NCBI RefSeq assembly: GCF_003075455.1
Contig: NZ_QDAE01000011.1
Coordinates: 1 to 64,000 of the forward strand
From: Arthrobacter sp. Bz4
GTDB taxonomy: Bacteria > Actinomycetota > Actinomycetes > Actinomycetales > Micrococcaceae
DNA: 64,000 nt
Direction of reading: 5' to 3'
This document shows, piece after piece, positions 1 through 7,269 of this stretch. Position 1 is the first letter of the stretch. Every line of letters begins with the position of its first letter. Made by a program: the position numbers and the translations under genes. The notes beneath the pieces were generated by a model. That model was not told where the DNA came from, did not search any database, and saw only the letters and a program-made list of their open reading frames with translations.

Positions 1-60
1 ATGTGCCGGAACGTGGTGTAGTTCCGCGACAACGTCTATACCCCTCGCATAATCCGTAGA

Positions 61-89
61 AATGCCGCCCTCATGTGGGCGGCATTTTT
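61..89. terminator. Intrinsic terminator
   Basis: A perfect 10-bp stem (61-70 pairs with 77-86) closes a 6-nt loop and is followed by a T run, the classic intrinsic terminator layout. It probably ends a gene lying to the left of the window. The AT-rich outer stem pairs would also allow termination from the other strand. Confidence 0.85.
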
Positions 90-329
90 CCGGTCGATCT
101 GGGATTCTGCCTCACACGGCGCAGCCGCGCATTCTTATTTGGCCACAGACATCCCCTTAGGCCACGAGGTGATTTGCCCGGTTCGCCTGAAGATATGCGT
201 ATACCACGTTCACCGGTGCTGTCTACCGGGCGGAGTCCCTGAGTGTCTTGTATGTATTGGTGTGGTGCATACATTAGGTAACTGGAGCTGCGTATACACT
301 CGCAGGATGTGTAAAAACTTGGGGCAGTT
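90..329. other. Intergenic region upstream of the membrane/cupin module
   Basis: No convincing gene is seen. The stretch is less GC-rich than the core of the window. The 9-mer TGCGTATAC occurs twice, at 196-204 and 289-297, the second copy about 33 nt before the GTG of the next gene; it could be a regulator site, but two copies of nine bases is weak evidence. A G-rich run at 321-324 is the likely ribosome binding site of the next gene. Confidence 0.4.
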
Positions 330-1277
330 GTGAAAGCTTTTTTCTCTAAATTCTCAAAGGTTGACTGGGTATCGTTTGCGTCCTGCGTAGCTCTTTTCGC
401 TCTGACTCTGATTCCAATCTTCTTTGATGTCAGCACAACCGGAGGGTGGCTACGCGCAGCTCTCATTTCGTTGGTAGCTCTTACGATTTCGACCGTTGTG
501 CTTGCTCAAATAAGTGCGCGAGAGTCCGACAAGGTCCTGGCAGGCAATGTGAGGACACTTCAGTCCCTCGTTAGCAGCGCCGTCGACCAGAATGCGGTTC
601 ATGAGATCCCAGCCGGCCATATACGTCATGTGCTTGACGAGATGCTTGGTTCCTCAAAGGAATGGTACTTTCGCGGAGGCTCTGCGCGATGGCAACGAGA
701 ATGTGTCCTTCCGGGGCTCGCGCAAGTGACGGATAGGCCGGTCCAATACAAGGTACAGGTCATCTCGCCGTTTGAGAGTGATCTGTGCGACAAGTACGCG
801 GTGTACAGGCGGAAAAGTCGTCCAGATGATGAGCGTGCAGATCCAGTGAGGATCCAGATGGAACTCTTGGCGTTCATATATGCTGCGGTCGTTTGGGCTT
901 CGCGATCGAAAATCGTACCCCACATCACTCTGCTTCATCGATTCTCGCCATTCCGCTTAGATGGAAATTCGGAGAGTTTCCTTATCACTGTCGCCGATCC
1001 CAAGTGCAACGGCCTACGCACGAAAGCGGGAAACTGGTACCACGCGTCGCTTCTGGATGAGTTCGAGTTTGAAGCAGGTTATGCAACGCCCTTGACATTG
1101 CCAATGGAGGCCTCCGACGCCGAAGGAGTCGCGGATGTAAAGCAATTCTTCCAGCGGATCCGAGAGCTAAACCATGACGCTACAGTGAATTGGAAGGAGG
1201 ATTACACGGATGAAGAGTGGGGAAAGATCTATGATTTCGCAGGAACAAGTAACGCCGAGTCTGCGGGAGCTATATGA
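330..1277 (+). CDS. Two-TM membrane protein of unknown function
   Basis: The family is not recognised. The 315-residue product starts at GTG 330, five bases after a GGGG ribosome binding site. Two closely spaced hydrophobic segments (about residues 12-32 and 40-60) predict a membrane hairpin, followed by a soluble domain of about 250 residues, probably cytoplasmic. That domain contains a Trp-Tyr-Phe-Arg-Gly-Gly stretch near residue 112 and an Asp-Pro-Lys turn near 226. A short N-terminal TM hairpin with a large soluble sensor domain is the general layout of many bacterial immunity effectors (for example SLATT or Cap15-type proteins), but no signature of those families could be assigned. The last 47 bases overlap the cupin-like gene, so the two are probably translationally coupled. 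Base composition is less GC-rich than the housekeeping genes, suggesting horizontal origin. Confidence 0.75.
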   Translation: MKAFFSKFSKVDWVSFASCVALFALTLIPIFFDVSTTGGWLRAALISLVALTISTVVLAQISARESDKVLAGNVRTLQSLVSSAVDQNAVHEIPAGHIRHVLDEMLGSSKEWYFRGGSARWQRECVLPGLAQVTDRPVQYKVQVISPFESDLCDKYAVYRRKSRPDDERADPVRIQMELLAFIYAAVVWASRSKIVPHITLLHRFSPFRLDGNSESFLITVADPKCNGLRTKAGNWYHASLLDEFEFEAGYATPLTLPMEASDAEGVADVKQFFQRIRELNHDATVNWKEDYTDEEWGKIYDFAGTSNAESAGAI

Positions 1278-1941
1278 CTCCTATGTAGCAAACGATTTCT
1301 CGCGGATCTCAATTAAGAGCGTACTCTGCGCAATAGCTTTAGAATCAGCAGGCATGATCGATTTATGGAAGCATCCGCTTGGGTTTAACCACGCAGAACT
1401 CACACCGTTGGTGGGTGCACCCGCGGGCGAACGGTTTCGGCTGCACTTCTGGTTGGATGATCGCGGAGTCGTCGATGAACTTGGTGACCTTCATGAACAC
1501 ACATGGGATCTCACGAGCCTCGTGCTAGCGGGGTGCGTCATCGATTCGAATCTGGCTGCCTCACCAACGGTGGAAGGCGAATACCTAGGGTCAAGGATCA
1601 CTTATGGTGCAAAAAATACAGCCGAGGAAGTAGGACGGTTCGACCTGAAGGTCACGAACGTGCGCACAATCCAAGCGGGCTCGGTCTATCAGATTCCAAG
1701 CCGAACGGTTCACCTGAATTCAGTTCGGTCTGTCCCTACTGTGACGCTCGTGCGCTCTGTCGAAGATGGTCGTGGCGACGGCCCCCTGGTACTCACGAAA
1801 TATGCCAATGGTCAGGGCCTTGCCACAGAAATGCGAACCAAGTTACGGACATCGGAAGCGTTTGATCGATTGACGAAGGCACTTTCAGGACCAGATAACT
1901 TCACGATGCAAGCACAACCGAACGCCGGCATTGAGCGCTGA
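1231..1941 (+). CDS. Cupin-like protein of unknown function
   Basis: The start at ATG 1231 is preferred because a GGGGAAAG ribosome binding site lies six bases upstream; an ATG at 1210 is in frame but poorly placed. The product has 236 residues. The middle carries a cupin-type pair of motifs: Gly-Asp-Leu-His-Glu-His followed by a beta-strand ending in Ala-Gly (about residues 90-107), then Gly-x5-Pro-x4-His-x-Asn (about residues 150-163). Three histidines could form a metal site; the motif-1 glutamate of classical cupins is not obvious. Substrate and reaction cannot be named. It overlaps the membrane-protein gene upstream and is very likely co-expressed with it. The cupin call rests on motif spacing only. 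Confidence 0.7.
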   Translation: MISQEQVTPSLRELYDSYVANDFSRISIKSVLCAIALESAGMIDLWKHPLGFNHAELTPLVGAPAGERFRLHFWLDDRGVVDELGDLHEHTWDLTSLVLAGCVIDSNLAASPTVEGEYLGSRITYGAKNTAEEVGRFDLKVTNVRTIQAGSVYQIPSRTVHLNSVRSVPTVTLVRSVEDGRGDGPLVLTKYANGQGLATEMRTKLRTSEAFDRLTKALSGPDNFTMQAQPNAGIER

Positions 1942-2489
1942 CCGTCAGCCGGGCAGTTCTCTTTGGCTGTGTTCCCCAGCGATCCTCTGAGCGCTCTTAC
2001 TTCCCCCACATGACGTCAAGCCGCCCATAGTCGAACTCGGAACTGGCTCTTCGCGTACGAGGGTGTAGCGCAGGTTTGAATCAGCCTGATTCGAACAGGC
2101 GGCGCGCGATGAAGTGGGTGCGGTCGCGGAATCCGGGGGGCTGAGCCTCGCAACCGGGTTGGCGTACTGTGTGAAGGTCGTGCATCGGCGTCGGTGAGGG
2201 TGACGACGGCGTGTATCAAGTGAGTCAGCCGTGAGAGGCGCTTACGCCGATGCGGTAGCAAATCGGTGTGCTCGGCGCACCGGGCGCCTGTTGGAGCGAC
2301 TACCGCTCCTGCCGCATTCGGCGCGCGCCGCTTAGGGATGCTGGTAGAGACTTGGGTCCCGGCCAGCAGTGGCTGACCGGAGAAGGGTCGACCACGAAGC
2401 CAGGGTTCAACGGCTTGCCCAAACGTTGCTCGGCTACGGAAGGTGGTGGAGTTCCGTTTCAACGTTTAGTATTCGCCTCTCACCACGGA
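1942..2489. other. Gene-poor stretch after the cupin-like gene
   Basis: Open frames here have the arginine- and proline-rich look of chance translation of GC-rich DNA, with no recognisable domain and no sensible start. No hairpin terminator was found immediately after the cupin gene. The stretch leads into a relE fossil, so it may be decayed coding DNA. Confidence 0.4.
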
Positions 2490-2587
2490 CCAAGTCGCTT
2501 CAGGGGGGACCCGGGCTACGGGTCCGAATAGGGAGCTACCGCATCCTCTACACCGTCGACGACGTCCTTGTCGTTGCCGTGATCACA
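2490..2587 (+). repeat. Direct repeat, copy 1 (relE C-terminal segment)
   Basis: About 97 bases matching 5327-5426 at roughly 80-85 percent by eye, including an identical 17-base start and a near-identical block over the Tyr-Arg-Ile-x-Tyr core. It is explained by relE homology rather than by a mobile element. Confidence 0.7.
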
Positions 2588-2596
2588 TGTCTCTAA
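2490..2596 (+). pseudogene. RelE-type toxin fossil (C-terminal remnant)
   Basis: The last about 33 residues encoded here (Ser-Leu-Gln-Gly-Gly-Pro-Gly-Leu-Arg-Val-Arg, then a Tyr-Arg-Ile-Leu-Tyr-Thr-Val-Asp-Asp core) match the C-terminal half of the intact RelE toxin at 5203-5487 almost residue for residue, but lack one Asn and diverge after the Val-Ala-Val-Ile-Thr strand, ending two residues later. The N-terminal half of the toxin is absent; upstream codons in the same frame bear no resemblance to RelE. This is a truncated relative of the toxin rather than a functional gene. Start, ribosome binding site and antitoxin partner are all missing. Confidence 0.7.
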
Positions 2597-2809
2597 GACT
2601 CAGGCTCAGCTCGATTCCACCGATCAACTATCTTTCAGTCCGAAATGACGCGGCCGGGTCAGTAACCTGGCGAGGCACTTTGTATTTATGAATAAGACGT
2701 TGTAAAGCCGCTTATCTGCCTGCGGACATGGCTTCTGCCTTCCGTCCTGCGAAGTAGGCCTCTCACTCCTCTTTGGACATTGAGCACGACCAGTGCACCA
2801 CTTCCTGCC

Positions 2810-4041
2810 TCAGGTGAGGGAAATGACCTCGTAGGTATGGCCTGCGGCGCGCAGCCGCTCAACCAGAACGTCGCCGAAGGCGGTCGCCGGGGTCAGCGAT
2901 CCTGCGGCGGGCGGCAGACGGTCGCCGTCCAAGGCAAGTAAGAGCGCTACCTCCCCGGCCATCACGGCGGTGGCAGCGTATCCAGGGTCGCCGGGCCCGG
3001 CTGCGACGGCCCGGTACCGCCGGCCGCTCTCCGTGGAAGCAGTCACCTGAGAATGGAACCAACCTGAGCGCCGCGCGGCCTCGCTCGGGCCCGCACCAGG
3101 CGACGGAAGGACGCGGTCCAGTAGTTTCCTCGTGAAAGGTAGGGCCAGTGCGGCTCCGAACAGCCGTATGCCAAGCGCCGTCGCTCCGGCGATGACGGCG
3201 CCGACGGGCCCCCGCCCCATACCCATCACTTCGCCGTACCGCAGGGACCTACCGTAGGCCCAACCCTGCAGGGCATTGCTGCGACGTACGATCCGCGTAT
3301 TCGCCGACGCATGATGAAGGGCGCGGCCCACAGGCCGTCCTCCGACCGGCCGACCCACCCCAGATCCGGCGGCTGCCGGTTCGAGGGCTCCGCCGTCCGG
3401 TCCGGACTGAGGCAGTAGGGATCGCCCGCGAGCGATCGCAGCACAGGGTCCGCCCGCATACCGTCGAGCTGCCCACGCATGGAGTCGATGGTGCCGCCGC
3501 TAAAGCCGCCCTTCGCCCTGGCGACGAGTTGCACCTCGGTCAGTCCGCCCGCACCATCGGCCTCCGCGGCCTGGTGCAGGAGGAGCACCGCGAGGTCGGA
3601 CGGGACGGAGTCGTAGCCGCACGCATGGATGATCCGTGCACCTGTAGTCCTTGCCAGGGCGTCCCAACGGTCGATGGCTTCACGGACGAAGGACACCTCG
3701 CCCGTCAGGTCCCCGTAATGGGTGCCGGCACGGGCGCACGCCTCGACAACCGGCAGCCCGTACTTCGCGTAGGGACCAACCGTGGTGAAGAGAACCCTGG
3801 TGCCAGCGGCCAGCGCCGCGAGCGAGTCAGGGCTCCCCGAATCCGCCTCAATGAGGGACCAGTCCTGTGCGGCGACGGGCAGCCTGGACCGTACGGCCTC
3901 GAGCTTCACCCTCGATCTCCCTGCGAGTCCCACGCGCAGGTCCGGTGGAGCGTGGTCCGCAAGATATCCTGCGATCAGTTCACCGACGAAGCCGGTCGCA
4001 CCGAAGAGGACGATGTCGTGATCGCGCGCTAGGGCCTCCAT
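2810..4041 (-). pseudogene. Saccharopine dehydrogenase-like / trans-acting enoyl reductase family, frameshifted
   Basis: The upstream part, beginning at ATG 4041 (GGAAG about 11 bases before it), encodes an N-terminal Rossmann motif Gly-Ala-Thr-Gly-Phe-Val-Gly and the Gly-Pro-Tyr-x-x-Tyr-Gly and Cys-Gly-Tyr-Asp-Ser-x-Pro-Ser-Asp motifs of actinobacterial saccharopine-dehydrogenase-like enoyl reductases. After Ala-Pro-Phe-Ile-Met near 3310 the family sequence (Asn-Thr-Arg-Ile-Val-Arg-Arg-Ser-Asn-Ala-Leu) continues in another frame to a stop at 2810. The span has length 2 modulo 3, so a single missing base near 3308-3312 explains it; restoring it gives about 410 residues, the usual family length. 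A real loss-of-function mutation and a sequencing indel are both possible. The enzymes of this family are membrane-associated NADPH reductases acting on lipids; the substrate here is unknown. Confidence 0.85.
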
Positions 4042-4949
4042 GCTTGCAGTCTTCCACAGCAGAGGCCGAACCGGCACCGGGAAGCGCCTTCCTCCTGTAG
4101 TTGAAGCGCCCCGTCACCTCGAAACCAGATCACAGATCGTCACTGGATCCCGAGGGGCGACGCCCTGACCAGTCAGCGGTAAGCGTGAAGCCAGCGACGC
4201 GGACCGATCCACCCCTCGGCCTTGGTTCTGTGGTACTGATTGTTACTCCGGCCGGCTCCAGCACCCGGGAGCAGGAGGGAGCATCGGCGGGCCTTCACCT
4301 TGCCTGGAAGCTCTGCCGCCGGCGGGGACTTTTGGCCCTGTCCGGTGAAGAGGATGCAAGAGAGCCTGTTGTCTCCGGACCGCGTCGGATCATCGAACGC
4401 CATAAAAAGCGTTCTTCGACGCGGAAGCGAGGAGGCAGATCAACATGCGGGCGAAATCGCCATGGGACTGCTGATTTTCAGTCGCGGCCGATCCGTCAAA
4501 GTGGGTCTGGCCGGTGCCATCGCCTTCTTGAATGCTGATACACCGTTGGGAATCTGGACGCTGCCCAATCTTGTGCTTGCTGGTGGCCTGGCATGGCTGC
4601 TGAAGGAGGAGTACCCGACGAGCGTGTGGCATTCACTTCGTTCACCCTCGCATCACAAAGTCATTCAAGGAACAGTTTCGTGAAGCTGGCGAAGGAGGAG
4701 CTCACCGTTGCCCTTGAGGATATCGGGGGCACGTCATGGTGGGCGAGCATCCTGAGAACACTCGGGTCCCAATCCGGAAGCACTCATCTGCGGTTCGTGG
4801 GTCAAGTCGACGGAAAGACTCGTTACAAGAGCTCGACGTTCCCTTCAGCAAGGTCGGTCCCCCCGGTGTCACCACAGGAGAGCTGGTCCCCGGGAATGGA
4901 CGCAGCACTGGCCCTCAGGCCTGGGAAGGGACGATATCCGCGCGTTGGA
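4042..4949. other. Long region without a convincing gene
   Basis: Several frames are open on both strands, but none shows a recognised domain or a good start with ribosome binding site. One stretch, about 4462-4683 on the plus strand, encodes a short hydrophobic sequence with a Trp-Thr-Leu-Pro-Asn-Leu-Val-Leu-Ala-Gly-Gly core that looks like a membrane-protein remnant, but it has no clear start and ends abruptly. I see this as decayed DNA between the saccharopine-dehydrogenase-like gene and the toxin-antitoxin pair. Confidence 0.4.
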
Positions 4950-5206
4950 ATGACGGTTCTAACCGCGGCAGCGTCGCAGATGCGCGCAACCATCTTTCCG
5001 ACGTCATTGCCCGTTCGAAGAGCGAAGCTGTGTTCATCGAGCGTCGCGGTCAGCGCGCCGCCGTGATCGTTAGCCCCGAGCAGTATGAGCGGATGCTGGA
5101 TGCGCTCGAAGATGCCGAAGATGTTGTTGCGTTCGACGAGGCAATAGCTGAGGAAGGTCCCAATATTCCCTGGGCTCAGGTAAAGGCAGATTTAGGCTGG
5201 ACGTGA
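4950..5206 (+). pseudogene. Phd/YefM-family antitoxin, apparent frameshift after the start
   Basis: The body of the protein (Ser-Val-Ala-Asp-Ala-Arg-Asn-His-Leu-Ser-Asp-Val-Ile, then Arg-Arg-Gly-Gln-Arg-Ala-Ala-Val-Ile-Val and an acidic C-terminus ending Asp-Leu-Gly-Trp-Thr) is a typical Phd/YefM antitoxin: a DNA-binding N-terminal part followed by a toxin-wrapping tail. The only plausible start, ATG 4950 with the family-like beginning Met-Thr-Val-Leu-Thr, is in a different frame from the body; the shift lies between 4962 and 4970. One missing base would restore an 85-residue antitoxin. The in-frame alternative begins far upstream at 4736 and adds about 75 residues with no antitoxin character. 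The stop overlaps the toxin GTG by four bases, so translation is coupled. Confidence 0.7.
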
Positions 5207-5487
5207 GCTACCAAATCGAGCTGCGCCCTGCTGCAGTTCGTGCTTTGAGGCGCATCGATCATCAGGATCGCGACCGCATTCGTGGGGCGATTGCGCTTCT
5301 TGGGGAGGATCCGCGGCCGCCAGTGGCCAAGTCGCTTCAGGGGCGGCCTGGGCTCCGAGTGAGGGTAGGGAACTACCGCATCATTTACACCGTCGACGAC
5401 AACGTTCTTGTCGTTGCCGTGATCACGGTCGGCCACCGCCGCGACGTCTACGGTCCCCGAGCGCAGCAAGTGGATCCTCTTCTGTGA
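5203..5487 (+). CDS. RelE/ParE-family toxin
   Basis: The 94-residue protein starts at GTG 5203, sharing GTGA with the antitoxin stop. It has the RelE-fold layout: an N-terminal strand (Tyr-Gln-Ile-Glu-Leu), the Ala-x-x-Ala-Leu-Arg-Arg-Ile helix, Pro-x-x-Ala-Lys-Ser-Leu near residue 40, Leu-Arg-Val-Arg-Val-Gly-Asn-Tyr-Arg-Ile-Ile-Tyr and a final hydrophobic strand with His-Arg-Arg-Asp-Val-Tyr. These are the residues of type II toxins that cleave mRNA in the ribosome A site, blocked by complex formation with the Phd/YefM partner encoded immediately upstream. Autoregulation by the complex is expected from the family; no operator was identified. If the upstream antitoxin really is broken, this toxin must be weak, unexpressed or neutralised by another antitoxin. 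Confidence 0.88.
   Translation: MSYQIELRPAAVRALRRIDHQDRDRIRGAIALLGEDPRPPVAKSLQGRPGLRVRVGNYRIIYTVDDNVLVVAVITVGHRRDVYGPRAQQVDPLL
5327..5426 (+). repeat. Direct repeat, copy 2 (within relE toxin gene)
   Basis: Counterpart of 2490-2587. It lies in the intact toxin gene and covers its C-terminal half. The copies are in the same orientation and 2.8 kb apart, so recombination between them would delete the saccharopine-dehydrogenase-like gene. Confidence 0.7.
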
Positions 5488-5628
5488 TTGTCGCGTGGGG
5501 GATCGAGATCTCTTATTCCGTGTCGGAATGTCGCACCGTTACCGTACAGGACTGCCCAAGGGGTGGGGTTATCCACATATAGCCAATGCCAGCGAGTGAA
5601 AGTGTCTTGATGGGCTCAGAATCGTCGT

Positions 5629-6150
5629 ATGGGTATTAGATACTACGCATACGCGTTCGATAGCGAGCAGACCGAGAGGGCGCTCAGCGACCCACTCACC
5701 GTGATCGGATCCGACCCGCTCGCAGACGTTCTGGGCCTCGAAGAGGGCTTCACGCAGGGTTCCACAGATTTTCGGCGATCCGTCCCCGAGCGCGACCTTC
5801 TTTACCTTGATAAGGCGTGGTCGTGTCTGCAGCGGCTCACCGCTCCGCCCGTTGCAGGTGATAGTGCCAGACCGGCCTATCGCATGTTTGAAGGACACGT
5901 GACCTACCTCGACAATGGTTTCACCTGGCGCCCATGGCTGCGCGCCATCCCACCGGACGAGGTTGAACTAGTCGCCCGGGATGTGGAGATGATTGGTGAC
6001 CACGACATCGAAGCGGGTTTGGAGGGGGTCCACTCGTCCCAGATGCTGAAGTCCGAGGTTGCCTATGCAACCGAGTTCCTTCATCGAGCCAGAAACTTCG
6101 TCCAGGCTGTGGCATCGGAGGGGCGTGGATTCGCCTACATGATTGGGTGA
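5629..6150 (+). CDS. DUF1877-like protein
   Basis: A 173-residue soluble protein with no signal peptide or membrane segment. The opening Met-Gly-Ile-Arg-Tyr-Tyr-Ala-Tyr, the Leu-Asp-Lys-Ala-Trp-x-x-Leu block near residue 60, and the C-terminal pattern of a Tyr-Ala-x-Glu-Phe-Leu helix followed by Gly-Phe-Ala-Tyr-Met-Ile-Gly resemble the DUF1877 (YfbM) family, which often occurs in accessory regions and whose biochemical role is unknown. The start is ATG 5629; no strong ribosome binding site precedes it. It sits alone after the toxin-antitoxin pair. The assignment is by overall pattern. Confidence 0.65.
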   Translation: MGIRYYAYAFDSEQTERALSDPLTVIGSDPLADVLGLEEGFTQGSTDFRRSVPERDLLYLDKAWSCLQRLTAPPVAGDSARPAYRMFEGHVTYLDNGFTWRPWLRAIPPDEVELVARDVEMIGDHDIEAGLEGVHSSQMLKSEVAYATEFLHRARNFVQAVASEGRGFAYMIG

Positions 6151-6337
6151 CCTACTGTTTACCTGAGTTTCAGACAAGCAGTATGGGAGGTCGCTGGCCG
6201 TCGCATTACTGGCTGCTGGCGCCCATGGGGGATTCGTTGCCGAAGCAGGACCAAAGTCTCTGTTCCGACGAAACCCTTAGCCGTAGCTTCAAGAGTGCGG
6301 TCCTGCGATGGGGCGATGCCGCATCCAAGGAGGCATC

Positions 6338-7006
6338 ATGACCAGGCTTTCAGCATTCGGGGTTCTCGCACTCTCCGGTCTCATCGTGCTCACGGGTTGT
6401 TTCGGCCCACCGGTCGCCGTCCCGACGAGCGACCCCGCCGATCCAACCCCGACAGTAAGCTCGTCCGTGACGACGGCTAGCCCGCCTGCGCCGGGCACTC
6501 CGTCGGCCGCCCCTACCTCCACCGCTGCTGTACCGCCGTCCTCCACCCCCGCGAGCCCGTCCGAGACGGCGGAACCAACGCCCGCCGGACTTCCGGAGCA
6601 GGTTGCTCCGCTGACCATCTACTATGTCGCTGTCGATGACAACGGTGTTTCAGGCCCTTTGATCGGCTGCGGTGACAGCCTCATCGCTACGACCACGGCC
6701 CCCGTACGATTCACGGACCAGGTGGGTCCCAGCATGGAGACCCTGCTCGCAAACAAGAGTCGCGATGTCGGTATGTCGGGGCTCGTGAACGTCCTGTACC
6801 AGTCGAGTCTCACGTACGTCGGCGGCGAGTTGAACGGCAACACCATCACGATCTGGCTCACCGGGCAGTTCATGCTCGGGGGTGTCTGCGACATACCGCG
6901 CGCTAAGGCGCAGCTCGAATACACGGCCATGGCCGCTGCCGGTGCCACTAGTGCCCGGGTGTTCGTCAACAACCGCCTGATTGATGAGGTGCTCAGTCTC
7001 AGGTAG
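6338..7006 (+). CDS. GerMN-domain-like lipoprotein
   Basis: Start ATG 6338 is chosen because AAGGAGG lies six bases upstream. The 222-residue precursor has a short hydrophobic signal ending in the lipobox Leu-Thr-Gly-Cys (Cys near residue 20), then about 70 residues rich in Pro, Ser and Thr, a typical wall-spanning linker. The C-terminal domain (about residues 90-222), with Ile-Tyr-Tyr-Val at its start, a repeated Leu-Leu-type helix and Ala-x-Val-Phe-Val-Asn-Asn near the end, resembles GerMN-type domains found in actinobacterial envelope lipoproteins such as LpqB. The mature protein should sit on the outer face of the membrane. Its partner is not visible here. Confidence 0.7.
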   Translation: MTRLSAFGVLALSGLIVLTGCFGPPVAVPTSDPADPTPTVSSSVTTASPPAPGTPSAAPTSTAAVPPSSTPASPSETAEPTPAGLPEQVAPLTIYYVAVDDNGVSGPLIGCGDSLIATTTAPVRFTDQVGPSMETLLANKSRDVGMSGLVNVLYQSSLTYVGGELNGNTITIWLTGQFMLGGVCDIPRAKAQLEYTAMAAAGATSARVFVNNRLIDEVLSLR

Positions 7007-7269
7007 GGCACGGGCACGGGATCGCCGGTTGCCGTGGCGCAAGTCGTCTTTGGTTGGTGAGGCGTGGAGTTCGAGCCGAGGGAACTGACTACGGCGCGGT
7101 CTGGGACATGATGATCGTCAATCTGCCAGCGATTAGCCGACAGGTTCAGTCGCTCGCAGCAAAGTGAGACCGCGAGCGTCCCGCCAGGAAAGTAGCGGGG
7201 CTCGCCGGGGAAAGGGCCGAGCACGATTGGACGCTCATTCCTCAGGGTGAGGACTGCTAGCCTCACTTC

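Noticed and set aside
4736-4949. Upstream extension of the Phd antitoxin
   Set aside because: Gives 75 residues without antitoxin character and no ribosome binding site, although it is the only in-frame ATG.
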